Part shown: positions 1 through 7,597 of the stretch, one piece after another
Numbering within the stretch: the stretch's first letter is position 1
Layout: each line of letters begins with the position of its first letter
Source of the DNA: Akkermansia muciniphila
Lineage (GTDB): Bacteria > Pseudomonadota > Gammaproteobacteria > Burkholderiales > Burkholderiaceae_C
Direction: 5' to 3'
NCBI GenBank assembly: GCA_943327015.2
Contig: CALPVM020000006.1
Location: 1 to 20,637, forward strand
Length of the DNA stretch: 20,637 bases
The notes under the pieces: model-generated
What the model saw: only the letters and a program-made list of their open reading frames with translations
Database searches by the model: none
Told to the model about the DNA's origin: nothing
Position numbers and translations under genes: made by a program

Positions 1-417
1 CACAGCCCCATGAAGCTGCAAGACCCCATGAAAACCGTTAAAGCGCTGGTGGGCGATGCGGTACTCAAAAACGAGCGTTGCTGCGGCGAATCCGGCACGC
101 TTGGCGTCACGCGTCCCGATATTTCTACGCAAATACGTTTTCGTAAGGAAGAAGAACTGCGCAAAGGCGAGGCTGACCTGCGTGCTCTTACGGCAACAAC
201 CGCTGGCGATGCTGCGCCCAAGGCCAATGTCAAAATTTTGACCAGCTGCCCCAGCTGCTTGCAAGGTTTAAGCCGTTACCAAGGTGACCTCAACAGTGGA
301 CTGTTAGAAGCCGACTACATTGTGGTAGAAATGGCCAACCAGATTTTGGGTAAAGACTGGCTGCCACAGTACGTGCAAACCGCCAATAATGGCGGTATTG
401 AGCGCGTGTTGGTTTAA
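1..417 (+). CDS. C-terminal end of a large FAD/Fe-S oxidoreductase (CCG cysteine-rich domain), 5'-truncated by the window edge
   Basis: The reading frame is open from base 1 and stops at 415-417, so the start lies outside the window; the first in-window ATG at 10 is internal. The visible 138 residues hold a Cys-Cys-Gly motif (NERCCGESGTLG) and a second cysteine pair (TSCPSCLQG). These are the signatures of the cysteine-rich CCG domain found at the C-terminus of GlpC, LutA and GlcF-type subunits, where it binds an iron-sulfur cofactor. In Burkholderiales a very large DUF3683/FAD-linked oxidase protein with such a tail commonly sits immediately before DUF971 and ubiE, and I infer that this is that protein. 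The substrate cannot be told from this fragment. The downstream gene follows after 14 bases, which suggests cotranscription. Confidence 0.8.
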   Translation, partial: HSPMKLQDPMKTVKALVGDAVLKNERCCGESGTLGVTRPDISTQIRFRKEEELRKGEADLRALTATTAGDAAPKANVKILTSCPSCLQGLSRYQGDLNSGLLEADYIVVEMANQILGKDWLPQYVQTANNGGIERVLV

Positions 418-431
418 CAGGAAAGTACGCT

Positions 432-845
432 ATGGCAGGCTTGACTCTGGGTGCACCTACCCCTGAAGCCATTACCGTGCATGCCCAGTCGCGTGTGCTG
501 GAAGTGGCGTTTTCGGATGGTGCTAGTTTCAAAATACCGTTTGAACTGATGCGTATTTACTCTCCTTCTGCCGAGGTGCGCGGCCATGGTGCGGGGCAGG
601 AAATCTTGCAAACCGGCAAGCGTGATGTGGATTTGATAGCATTAGATCCGGTAGGTAACTATGCCGTGCAACCACGTTTTTCAGACGGACACGATACTGG
701 CATTTACTCTTGGGATTTGCTGTACCAGTTGGGGGCAAACCAAGATCAACTTTGGCGTGACTATGAAGAACGCCTTAATGTGGCGGGTGCCCAGCGTGAC
801 GACCCAATGCCCACCAAGGCTGGAGAAGGCTGCGCCAACCACTGA
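432..845 (+). CDS. DUF971 (gamma-butyrobetaine hydroxylase N-terminal-like) domain protein
   Basis: This 137-residue protein contains the DUF971/GBBH-like N-terminal fold. The segment from about residue 10 to 105 has the characteristic order: a beta strand with LEVAFSDG, then IPFELMRIYSPSAEVRGHG, then a strand near VGNYAVQPRFSDGHDTGIYSW, then LLYQLG. Stand-alone members are widespread in proteobacteria; their role is not firmly established, though a link to iron-sulfur proteins has been suggested for the family. The start is supported by an AGGAAAG Shine-Dalgarno sequence at about 419-425. It lies between an oxidoreductase end and ubiE, and its stop is only 14 bases before ubiE. The domain assignment is confident; the function is not known. 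Confidence 0.85.
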   Translation: MAGLTLGAPTPEAITVHAQSRVLEVAFSDGASFKIPFELMRIYSPSAEVRGHGAGQEILQTGKRDVDLIALDPVGNYAVQPRFSDGHDTGIYSWDLLYQLGANQDQLWRDYEERLNVAGAQRDDPMPTKAGEGCANH

Positions 846-859
846 AATAGAATACAACC

Positions 860-1591
860 ATGACTACCACCCATTTTGGATTTCAGTCGGTTGATGAAGC
901 CGACAAAGCCCGCCACGTGCGCGGTGTTTTTGATTCTGTTGCGCCCAAGTACGATGTCATGAACGACCTGATGTCGATGGGGCTGCACCGTGCTTGGAAG
1001 GCTTATACCGTGATGGTTGCCAACCTGCACGAAGGTGACCGGGTGCTTGACATTGCTGGCGGCACCGGCGACTTGGCTTTGGCTTTTTCCAAACACGTGG
1101 GTAAAACCGGACAGGTGGTGCATACTGACATCAACGAAGCTATGCTCAGTACCGGACGCAACCGCTTGCTCGATGCCGGCGTGGTATTGCCCACCATGGT
1201 GTGCGATGCCGAAAAGCTCCCGTTTCCAGACAATTACTTTAACGTGGTGAGCGTGGCGTTTGGTTTACGCAACATGACCCACAAAGAAAAAGCCATTGCC
1301 GAAATGCACCGCGTGCTCAAACCCAAAGGTAAATTGTTGGTGTTGGAGTTTTCTAAAGTGGCACAGCCGTTGCAAAAAGCCTATGACTGGTATTCTTTCA
1401 ACATTTTGCCCCGTTTAGGCAAGCTGGTCGCGGGCGATGATTCGAGCTACCGCTATCTGGCCGAGTCGATTCGCATGCATCCTGATCAGTCCACCCTAAA
1501 AGCCATGCTGCACAAAGGGGGTTTTGGCCATGTGGATTATCACAATCTTTCTGGCGGGGTAGTGGCATTGCATGTTTCAATTAAGTGTTGA
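860..1591 (+). CDS. ubiE: Bifunctional demethylmenaquinone / 2-methoxy-6-polyprenyl-1,4-benzoquinol methyltransferase
   Basis: UbiE is a SAM-dependent C-methyltransferase of the ubiquinone pathway and also methylates demethylmenaquinone where that is made. The 243-residue length is typical. The N-terminus HFGFQSVDEADKARHVRGVF leads to VAPKYDVMNDLMSMGLHRAWK, a UbiE/COQ5 signature. The SAM-binding motif VLDIAGGTGDLA (Gly67-Gly70) and acidic Asp90 follow, and the second family signature lies around NVVSVAFGLRNM. The C-terminal LSGGVVALH motif is intact. No strong Shine-Dalgarno is visible before the ATG. Together with ubiJ and ubiB downstream it forms a ubiquinone-synthesis cluster; the intervening Tim44-like gene is a usual betaproteobacterial insertion there. 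Confidence 0.97.
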   Translation: MTTTHFGFQSVDEADKARHVRGVFDSVAPKYDVMNDLMSMGLHRAWKAYTVMVANLHEGDRVLDIAGGTGDLALAFSKHVGKTGQVVHTDINEAMLSTGRNRLLDAGVVLPTMVCDAEKLPFPDNYFNVVSVAFGLRNMTHKEKAIAEMHRVLKPKGKLLVLEFSKVAQPLQKAYDWYSFNILPRLGKLVAGDDSSYRYLAESIRMHPDQSTLKAMLHKGGFGHVDYHNLSGGVVALHVSIKC

Positions 1592-1645
1592 TCATGTAAA
1601 TGACGTTACAGGTCATATCTGGTTTTTCCCTTGTTTGGAGTTGAT

Positions 1646-2605
1646 ATGCGAATTTGGTCTTTCTTTTTGGTCTTAGTACTTGCTTTTTCTGGCTTCAATG
1701 CCGAGGCTGCAAAACGTATGGGTGGTGGAAAATCGTTTGGTAAACAGTCTAACAACGTCACGCAGCGTGATGCAGCACCTGCTGCTCCGGGGCAAGGTAT
1801 GTCCAACGCAGCACCCAAACAAGCTCCTGGTGCTCCTGCTGCCGCACCTAAGCGCCCTTGGGGTGCCATGCTTGGTGGTCTTGCTGCTGGCTTGGGCTTA
1901 GCTTGGTTGGCCAGTTCACTGGGTCTCGGTGAAGGTATGGGTCAAGTCATTTTGTATCTGTTGCTGGGTCTGCTGGTGGCCATGGCGGTGGCGTGGTTTA
2001 TTCGCAGCCGCAAAGCTGCAACTAACAGCACAAGCAACTCACCTTTTGCATTTCAGGGTGCAGGTGCGCCCCAATCGGCGCCGGCTTATCGCCCGGACAC
2101 CGTTGGCAACGATGCATCAGCACGCCCTTGGGAACGCAACACGGCCGCTTTTGATTCCAGTGCCGGAATCGCTGGCGGTTCACAAATTGGTTCGGGTCTA
2201 ATGGGTTCACAAAGTTGGGGCATTCCCGCCGGTTTTGATGTAGATGGATTTGTGCGTTCTGCCAAAACTAACTTCATTAGTCTGCAAGCAGCTTGGGATA
2301 AGTCTGATATTCCGGCACTTCGTGCCATGATGACTGACGATATGCTTCAGGAAATCAAAGCACAACTGGCAGAGCGTGAGCAGCAGTCGGGTGCAGCCCA
2401 AAATAAAACCGATGTGGTTATGTTAGAGGCAACATTGCTGGGAATTGAGGAACTTGCAACGGATTACATGGCCAGTATCGAATTTACCGGCATGATCCGC
2501 GAAGAGCCGGCCGCCAGCCCTGCGCCATTCCGCGAAGTTTGGAACATGACCAAGTCCAAGTCCGGCGGTGGTTGGTTGGTTGCTGGCGTACAAGCGCTGC
2601 AATAA
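1646..2605 (+). CDS. Tim44-like domain membrane protein
   Basis: The protein is 319 residues from the ATG at 1646. That start is chosen because a GGAG Shine-Dalgarno lies about six bases upstream and the product then opens directly with a signal sequence; an in-frame TTG at 1631 is the alternative. Residues 1-22 form a signal peptide or membrane anchor ending in AEAA. A low-complexity region rich in Gly, Ala, Pro and Gln (about 25-70) follows, then one or two hydrophobic segments (about 73-118). The C-terminal half (about 190-319, containing AWDKSDIPALRAMMTDDML) matches the Tim44-like fold, which resembles the NTF2-like cone fold of mitochondrial Tim44. Bacterial members are poorly characterised. 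The consistent position between ubiE and ubiJ suggests an inner-membrane role, but this is inference. Confidence 0.85.
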   Translation: MRIWSFFLVLVLAFSGFNAEAAKRMGGGKSFGKQSNNVTQRDAAPAAPGQGMSNAAPKQAPGAPAAAPKRPWGAMLGGLAAGLGLAWLASSLGLGEGMGQVILYLLLGLLVAMAVAWFIRSRKAATNSTSNSPFAFQGAGAPQSAPAYRPDTVGNDASARPWERNTAAFDSSAGIAGGSQIGSGLMGSQSWGIPAGFDVDGFVRSAKTNFISLQAAWDKSDIPALRAMMTDDMLQEIKAQLAEREQQSGAAQNKTDVVMLEATLLGIEELATDYMASIEFTGMIREEPAASPAPFREVWNMTKSKSGGGWLVAGVQALQ

Positions 2606-2644
2606 TTTTTGTTGGCATTCATTTTCAGGGAATAATAGGGGACT

Positions 2645-3196
2645 ATGGCCACTTCACCGTCCCCTTTTTCATTGCTGGTAGATTTTGTCCAGAAAATGAA
2701 CCTTCCACTCACGCCACCCGATTGGGTGGTTGATGAGTCCCATCGTCGTATTGTGCTGCTGCTCAACCATGTGTTGCAGCAAGAGCCTAAGGCCATGGAG
2801 CGACTTGCCCGGCAAAAGGGCAGAGTGGTGTTGGCGCAGTGGCGCATCTATACCTTCAAAATAGTCATTACTCCAGCAGGTTTGCTCGACCTTGCCACGC
2901 CCGATGCAAATGCAGATCTCACCTTGCGTATAACCCAAGAATCGCCATTTGACATTGCTGCCACTTTGTTGCAAGGGCAAAAACCGGCAGTGCATATTGA
3001 GGGCGACGTGCAATTGGCAGCTGACATCAACTGGTTGGCAGATCATGTGCGTTGGGACCTAGAAGAAGACCTATCGCGCATTCTGGGTGATGTGCCAGCG
3101 CATACCCTAGTGCAGGGCGTGCGCTCCTTCGCCCAAGGCCTAGAACAGTTTGTTGCCCGTTTGCAGACACAAGCCCAGCGTGGTCCTGCTCCATGA
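2645..3196 (+). CDS. ubiJ: UbiJ-like SCP2-domain ubiquinone biosynthesis accessory factor
   Basis: The 183-residue product has an N-terminal helix and an SCP2 sterol-carrier-like domain (about 45-135). Landmarks are VLQQEPKAMERLARQKGRVV, a hydrophobic beta region, LTLRITQ, and VHIEGDVQLAADINWLADHV. UbiJ in E. coli binds lipids through this domain and supports the soluble Ubi metabolon with UbiK. The C-terminal segment (RSFAQGLEQFVARLQTQ) is helical, as expected. The stop overlaps the start of ubiB in an ATGA tetranucleotide at 3193-3196, implying translational coupling. The ubiE-ubiJ-ubiB order, interrupted by Tim44, supports the name; sequence identity to E. coli UbiJ is usually low, so the name rests partly on context. 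Confidence 0.85.
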   Translation: MATSPSPFSLLVDFVQKMNLPLTPPDWVVDESHRRIVLLLNHVLQQEPKAMERLARQKGRVVLAQWRIYTFKIVITPAGLLDLATPDANADLTLRITQESPFDIAATLLQGQKPAVHIEGDVQLAADINWLADHVRWDLEEDLSRILGDVPAHTLVQGVRSFAQGLEQFVARLQTQAQRGPAP

Positions 3197-4758
3197 TGCG
3201 CCTTTATCGAGGCGCCTTCATCGTTTGGGTGGTGTTGCGTTATGGTCTGGACGAATTGTTTCTCACCAGCTTTCAAAAACCCTGGTTGCATTTTATTGCC
3301 CGCTTGGTCTCTATCGGACGCTCGTGGGATACGCCGCGCGGCCAGCGCATGCGCCAGGCGCTAGAAGATTTAGGGCCGATTTTTGTTAAGTTCGGGCAAG
3401 TGATCTCAACCCGCCGCGACCTGTTGCCACTGGATATTGCCGACGAACTCGCCAAACTGCAAGACCGTGTTCCACCGTTTGATTCAGCGATTGCCGTAGC
3501 CACCATAGAGCGTGCTCTGCGCAAACCCTTAAATGAGGTTTTTGTATCCTTTGACCGTATACCTATCGCAAGTGCCTCTATATCCCAAGTGCATTTTGCA
3601 GTGATCCGTGATCGTCAAGGGCGCGAGCGCGAGGTGGCCGTCAAGGTGCTGCGTCCGGGTATGTTGGAGGTAATCAATAAAGACTTGAGCCTCATGCGCA
3701 CAATGGCTGGTTGGCTGGAAGGTTTGTCAGGCGATGGCAAACGGCTGCGTCCGCGCGAAGTGGTGGCCGAATTTGACAAATACTTGCATGACGAGCTCGA
3801 CTTAGTGCGTGAGGCCTCCAGTGCCGCGCAGTTGCGGCGCAACATGGAAGGACTGCAGCTGGTCTTGATACCTGAAATGTTGTGGGACTACTCCACCACC
3901 GAGGTGCTGGTGATGGAGCGCATGCACGGCGTGCCCATCAGCCAGGTGGAGCGACTGCGTGCGGCAGGGGTTGATATCCCTAAGCTGGCGCGGGATGGTG
4001 TCACCCTGTTTTTTACCCAGGTGTTTCGAGATGGCTTTTTTCATGCCGACATGCACCCTGGCAACATCCAGGTCAGTTTGGCACCCGAAACCTTTGGGCG
4101 TTACATTTCTCTCGATTTTGGTATCGTCGGAACGTTGACTGAGGTTGATAAAGAGTATCTGGCACAAAATTTTGTGGCATTCTTCAGGCGTGACTACAAA
4201 CGGGTAGCCGAGTTGCATATTGAGTCCGGCTGGGTGCCCTCTGTGACAAGGGTTGATGAGCTCGAAGCCGCAGTGCGCGCAGTGTGTGAGCCGTATTTTG
4301 ACCGGCCATTAAAAGAAATTTCTTTGGGTTTGGTACTCATGCGCCTGTTCCAGACCTCGCGCCGTTTTCAGGTTGAAATCCAGCCGCAATTGGTATTGTT
4401 GCAAAAAACTTTGCTTAATATTGAAGGACTGGGGCGCGAACTCGACCCCGATCTGGATTTGTGGTCAACCGCTAAGCCGTTTTTAGAACAGTGGATGTTG
4501 CAACAGGTGGGGCCACAAAAATTAATGCAGCAGCTTAAAGATCAGGCGCCACGTTACGCAAAACTGTTGCCACAGTTACCCGGTTTGTTGCAACAGTATT
4601 TACAGCATGATAAAAACAATTCCGATGCACTTATCAAAGAGCTTTTGATAGAACAAAAGCGTACCAATCAATTGCTGCAGGCATTAATGTATGCATTTGG
4701 TGGTTTTGTGTTGGGTATGTTGCTAATGCAACTACTGGTACGCATTCAATTGTTTTAG
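3193..4758 (+). CDS. ubiB: Ubiquinone biosynthesis atypical kinase/ATPase UbiB
   Basis: UbiB belongs to the ABC1/ADCK/COQ8 atypical kinase family and is needed for aerobic ubiquinone synthesis, probably acting as an ATPase that helps extract membrane intermediates. Visible hallmarks in 521 residues are the KxGQ motif (KFGQ, 66-69), the Ala-rich replacement of the glycine loop (PIASASISQVH, 124-134), the ATP lysine in VAVKVLRPG (Lys151), the catalytic segment HADMHPGN (284-291) and the DFG triplet (308-310). The C-terminus has a strongly hydrophobic segment (about 495-518), matching the transmembrane tail of the family. Starts at 3193 and 3196 are both ATG; the first overlaps the ubiJ stop as ATGA. 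All key residues are present, so it should be active. Confidence 0.97.
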   Translation: MMRLYRGAFIVWVVLRYGLDELFLTSFQKPWLHFIARLVSIGRSWDTPRGQRMRQALEDLGPIFVKFGQVISTRRDLLPLDIADELAKLQDRVPPFDSAIAVATIERALRKPLNEVFVSFDRIPIASASISQVHFAVIRDRQGREREVAVKVLRPGMLEVINKDLSLMRTMAGWLEGLSGDGKRLRPREVVAEFDKYLHDELDLVREASSAAQLRRNMEGLQLVLIPEMLWDYSTTEVLVMERMHGVPISQVERLRAAGVDIPKLARDGVTLFFTQVFRDGFFHADMHPGNIQVSLAPETFGRYISLDFGIVGTLTEVDKEYLAQNFVAFFRRDYKRVAELHIESGWVPSVTRVDELEAAVRAVCEPYFDRPLKEISLGLVLMRLFQTSRRFQVEIQPQLVLLQKTLLNIEGLGRELDPDLDLWSTAKPFLEQWMLQQVGPQKLMQQLKDQAPRYAKLLPQLPGLLQQYLQHDKNNSDALIKELLIEQKRTNQLLQALMYAFGGFVLGMLLMQLLVRIQLF

Positions 4759-4763
4759 CGACA

Positions 4764-4769
4764 TATAAT
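4764..4769 (+). promoter_or_regulatory. Possible -10 box before the zinc-ribbon gene
   Basis: A perfect TATAAT lies in the 48-base gap between ubiB and the FmdB-like gene, at a position that would give a leader of about 30 bases. No good -35 hexamer is seen 16-18 bases upstream, so this would be a weak or activator-dependent internal promoter, or chance. Confidence 0.3.
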
Positions 4770-4806
4770 CAAGGGCTTTGCTGTTTACAGTCTGAGCAAT
4801 TACTCC

Positions 4807-5097
4807 ATGCCCATTTATGCTTACAAATGCACGTCCTGCGGGTTTGCCAAGGATGTGCTACAAAAAATTTCCGATGCCCCGCTCGAAGTTTGTCCTTCTT
4901 GCGGACAGGCCCATTTCAAAAAACAGCTAACTGCTGCCGGTTTCCAGCTAAAAGGCTCAGGGTGGTACGTAACTGACTTTAAAGGCAATGGCAACACGGG
5001 AGCATCGGGTCAAACTTCAGTAGCACCCGAATCATCCAATGCAGCTGCACCCGCGCCCGCAGCCCCATCGTCAACCTCAACGCCTTCTACTGATTAA
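4807..5097 (+). CDS. FmdB family zinc-ribbon protein
   Basis: This small protein of 96 residues starts MPIYAYKCTSCG, the near-invariant beginning of the FmdB/CxxC_CxxC_SSSS regulatory zinc-ribbon family. Cys8, Cys11, Cys29 and Cys32 form two CxxC knuckles expected to bind one zinc ion. The next segment (LKGSGWYVTDFKG, about 52-64) is the conserved family tail. The last 30 residues are an Ala/Ser/Pro/Thr-rich low-complexity tail that is variable between species. The family was named for a putative regulator of formamidase expression, but most members have no demonstrated function. No canonical Shine-Dalgarno is evident. Its location between ubiB and DUF502-aspS is the usual betaproteobacterial arrangement. 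Confidence 0.9.
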   Translation: MPIYAYKCTSCGFAKDVLQKISDAPLEVCPSCGQAHFKKQLTAAGFQLKGSGWYVTDFKGNGNTGASGQTSVAPESSNAAAPAPAAPSSTSTPSTD

Positions 5098-5109
5098 GAG
5101 CTTTGATCT

Positions 5110-5754
5110 ATGCCTTACAAAAAATACCTTCTTACTGGTTTAATGGTCTGGTTGCCATTGGCAATCACGTTGTGGGTGCTGCTTTGGTTGGTAGGTTTGC
5201 TGGATGGTTTGCTAGGTACTTTTTTAACCGCAGTCGCTACCATTGCACCAGAAAATTTGTTGCCCACCATTGAGCGTTTGCGCCATATTCCTGGGCTGGG
5301 GGTGGTACTTGTGGTTGGTTTTATGCTGCTTACGGGCGCATTGGTGTCCAATGTAGCTGGGCGCTGGTGGGTGGAACAATGGGACCGTTTTTTTACCCAT
5401 ATACCTATCGTCAAGTCGATTTACAACAGCGTTAAAAAAGTATCTGACACGCTATTCTCCAGCAACGGCAACGCTTTTCGTACTGCTTTGCTGGTGCAGT
5501 ATCCGCGCCAAGGTTGCTGGACAATTGCATTTCAAACAGGTACACCCGGCGGCGAAGTGCAGTCGCACTTAGGCTCTGATTTTGTGAGCGTTTATGTGCC
5601 CACTACACCGAACCCTACCAGTGGTTTTTTCCTGATGTTGCCCAAAGCAGACGTGGTCGAACTGGATATGAGTGTAGACCAGGCGCTCACCTACGTAATC
5701 TCCATGGGCTCGGTTGTTCCTGGTGATTTGCCCGTCAAGCTCCCTTCTCATTGA
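5110..5754 (+). CDS. DUF502 family inner-membrane protein
   Basis: The protein has 214 residues and starts MPYKKYLLTGLMVWLPLAIT, the recognisable DUF502 opening, in which the first transmembrane segment (about 7-30) carries a WLPLAIT core. A second hydrophobic segment lies around residues 62-80 (GLGVVLVVGFMLLTGALVSN). The cytoplasmic or periplasmic C-terminal domain includes the conserved IPIVKSIYNSVKKVSDTLF and NPTSGFFLMLPKADV stretches. The biochemical function of DUF502 proteins is not known; homologues occur widely in bacteria and plants. It starts 12 bases after the zinc-ribbon gene and ends 9 bases before aspS, so cotranscription with both is likely. Confidence 0.9.
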   Translation: MPYKKYLLTGLMVWLPLAITLWVLLWLVGLLDGLLGTFLTAVATIAPENLLPTIERLRHIPGLGVVLVVGFMLLTGALVSNVAGRWWVEQWDRFFTHIPIVKSIYNSVKKVSDTLFSSNGNAFRTALLVQYPRQGCWTIAFQTGTPGGEVQSHLGSDFVSVYVPTTPNPTSGFFLMLPKADVVELDMSVDQALTYVISMGSVVPGDLPVKLPSH

Positions 5755-5763
5755 AAGAAAACT

Positions 5764-7578
5764 ATGTCCATGCGTTCCCACTATTGCGGTCAAGTGACCG
5801 AAGCCTTGACCGGTCAAACAGTTTCCTTGTGCGGCTGGGTAAATCGTCGCCGTGACCATGGTGGCGTCATTTTTGTAGATTTGCGCGATCGCGAAGGCTC
5901 TGTGCAGGTGGTTTGTGACCCTGACCGACCCGATATGTTTAAGTCTGCTGAAGACTTGCGTAACGAGTTTTGTATTCAAATCAAGGGCTTGGTTCGTGCG
6001 CGCCCCGAGGGTACAACCAATGACAATCTTAAAAGTGGCAAAATTGAAATTCTGTGCCATGAACTAAAGGTTCTTAACCCCTCGGTCACACCTCCATTTC
6101 AAATTGACGAGGACAACCTGTCGGAAACTACGCGCCTTACCCACCGTGTGCTCGATTTGCGTCGCCCTTACATGCAAAACAATCTGATGCTGCGCTACCG
6201 CGTATCGATGGAAGTGCGTAAGTTTCTGGATGCCAATGGCTTTATCGATATCGAAACACCCATGCTCACCAAGTCTACACCTGAAGGTGCACGCGACTAT
6301 CTGGTGCCCAGCCGTGTGCACGATGGCCAATTTTTTGCCTTACCGCAAAGCCCACAACTATTCAAACAGTTGCTAATGGTGGCGGGCTACGACCGTTACT
6401 ACCAGATTACCAAATGCTTCCGTGACGAAGACTTGCGTGCTGACCGTCAGCCAGAATTTACCCAGATTGATATTGAAACTTCCTTCATGGCTGAGCAGGA
6501 AATCCGCGACATGTTCCAGGGCATGATAACCTCAGTGTTCAAAAACACGATCGGTGTCGATCTGGGCGAGTTCCCGGTCATGACCTACCAGGAAGCGATG
6601 CACCTGTATGGCTCCGACAAGCCTGATTTGCGTGTGAACTTGCAGTTTACCGAAGTCACCGACGTCATGACCGATGTCGACTTTAAAGTGTTTTCAAGCG
6701 CAGCCACCATGAAAGGTGGTCGTGTGGTAGCTTTACGCGTACCTGGTGGCGCGCGTGAAGAGGGTGGCTTAAGCCGTGGCGATATTGACGCTTATACAGA
6801 GTTTGTCAAAATTTATGGTGCCAAAGGACTCGCTTATATCAAGGTCAACAGCCTTGCTAAAGGGCGTGATGGTCTGCAAAGTCCGATTGTTAAAAACATC
6901 CACGACAAAGCACTCAACGAATTACTGTCGCGTACCGGCGCACAAGATGGTGACCTGATTTGCTTCGGTGCCGACCGTGCAAAAATTGTGAACGATGCCA
7001 TTGGCGCCTTGCGTATCAAAATTGGTCACAGCGAGTTTGGCAAGAAAAACGGTCTGTTTACAGCAGGCTGGCGCCCGATGTGGGTGGTTGATTTCCCGAT
7101 GTTCGAGTACGACGACGAAGCCCAACGTTACACCGCTACCCACCACCCCTTTACTGCACCCAAAGAAGGCCACGAAGACTGGATGGTAACCGCACCCGAA
7201 AAATGTATTTCTCAGGGCTACGACATGGTTCTCAACGGCTGGGAAATGGGCGGAGGCTCCGTGCGTATCCACCGTGCCGATGTGCAGCAAAAAGTATTTG
7301 ATGCGCTCAAAATCAGCCCCGAAGAAGCCCAACTCAAGTTTGGCTTTTTGCTGGATGCCCTCCAGTACGGTGCGCCCCCGCACGGCGGTTTGGCGTTTGG
7401 CCTTGACCGCATCATTACCCTGATGACGGGTGCCGACTCCATTCGTGATGTGATTGCTTTCCCCAAAACCCAGCGCGCACAATGTTTGCTGACACAAGCG
7501 CCCAGCCCTGTGGACGAAAAACAATTGCGTGAACTGCACATCCGTTTGCGCAATATTGATTTAGCCAAAACGGCCTGA
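5764..7578 (+). CDS. aspS: Aspartyl-tRNA synthetase (likely Asp/Asn type)
   Basis: This is a 604-residue class IIb synthetase of bacterial type. It has an N-terminal OB-fold anticodon-binding domain (about 1-110). The catalytic core has motif 1 near GFIDIETPMLTKSTPEGARD and motif 2 FRDEDLRADRQPEFTQID (219-236). Motif 3 GGLAFGLDRI (541-550) and the bacterial GAD insertion domain between motifs 2 and 3 are also present. ATG codons at 5764 and 5770 both fit; the first is better spaced from the AAAGAAA element upstream. In the OB fold the residue after RRRD is His. That matches the His31 noted in the non-discriminating P. aeruginosa enzyme, whereas E. coli has Leu, so Asp-tRNA(Asn) formation for GatCAB is plausible but not proven. 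Confidence 0.97.
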   Translation: MSMRSHYCGQVTEALTGQTVSLCGWVNRRRDHGGVIFVDLRDREGSVQVVCDPDRPDMFKSAEDLRNEFCIQIKGLVRARPEGTTNDNLKSGKIEILCHELKVLNPSVTPPFQIDEDNLSETTRLTHRVLDLRRPYMQNNLMLRYRVSMEVRKFLDANGFIDIETPMLTKSTPEGARDYLVPSRVHDGQFFALPQSPQLFKQLLMVAGYDRYYQITKCFRDEDLRADRQPEFTQIDIETSFMAEQEIRDMFQGMITSVFKNTIGVDLGEFPVMTYQEAMHLYGSDKPDLRVNLQFTEVTDVMTDVDFKVFSSAATMKGGRVVALRVPGGAREEGGLSRGDIDAYTEFVKIYGAKGLAYIKVNSLAKGRDGLQSPIVKNIHDKALNELLSRTGAQDGDLICFGADRAKIVNDAIGALRIKIGHSEFGKKNGLFTAGWRPMWVVDFPMFEYDDEAQRYTATHHPFTAPKEGHEDWMVTAPEKCISQGYDMVLNGWEMGGGSVRIHRADVQQKVFDALKISPEEAQLKFGFLLDALQYGAPPHGGLAFGLDRIITLMTGADSIRDVIAFPKTQRAQCLLTQAPSPVDEKQLRELHIRLRNIDLAKTA

Positions 7579-7597
7579 TCGGTTACCCGCCCTAAGC

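Noticed and set aside
1600..1616. Inverted repeat ATGAC and GTCAT after ubiE as a terminator
   Set aside because: The stem is only five base pairs, AT-rich, and followed by an interrupted T run. The next gene is part of the usual cluster, so termination here is unlikely.
6922..7539. 205-codon open frame on the minus strand opposite aspS
   Set aside because: It is a shadow of the conserved aspS reading frame, with no motif or ribosome-binding support.
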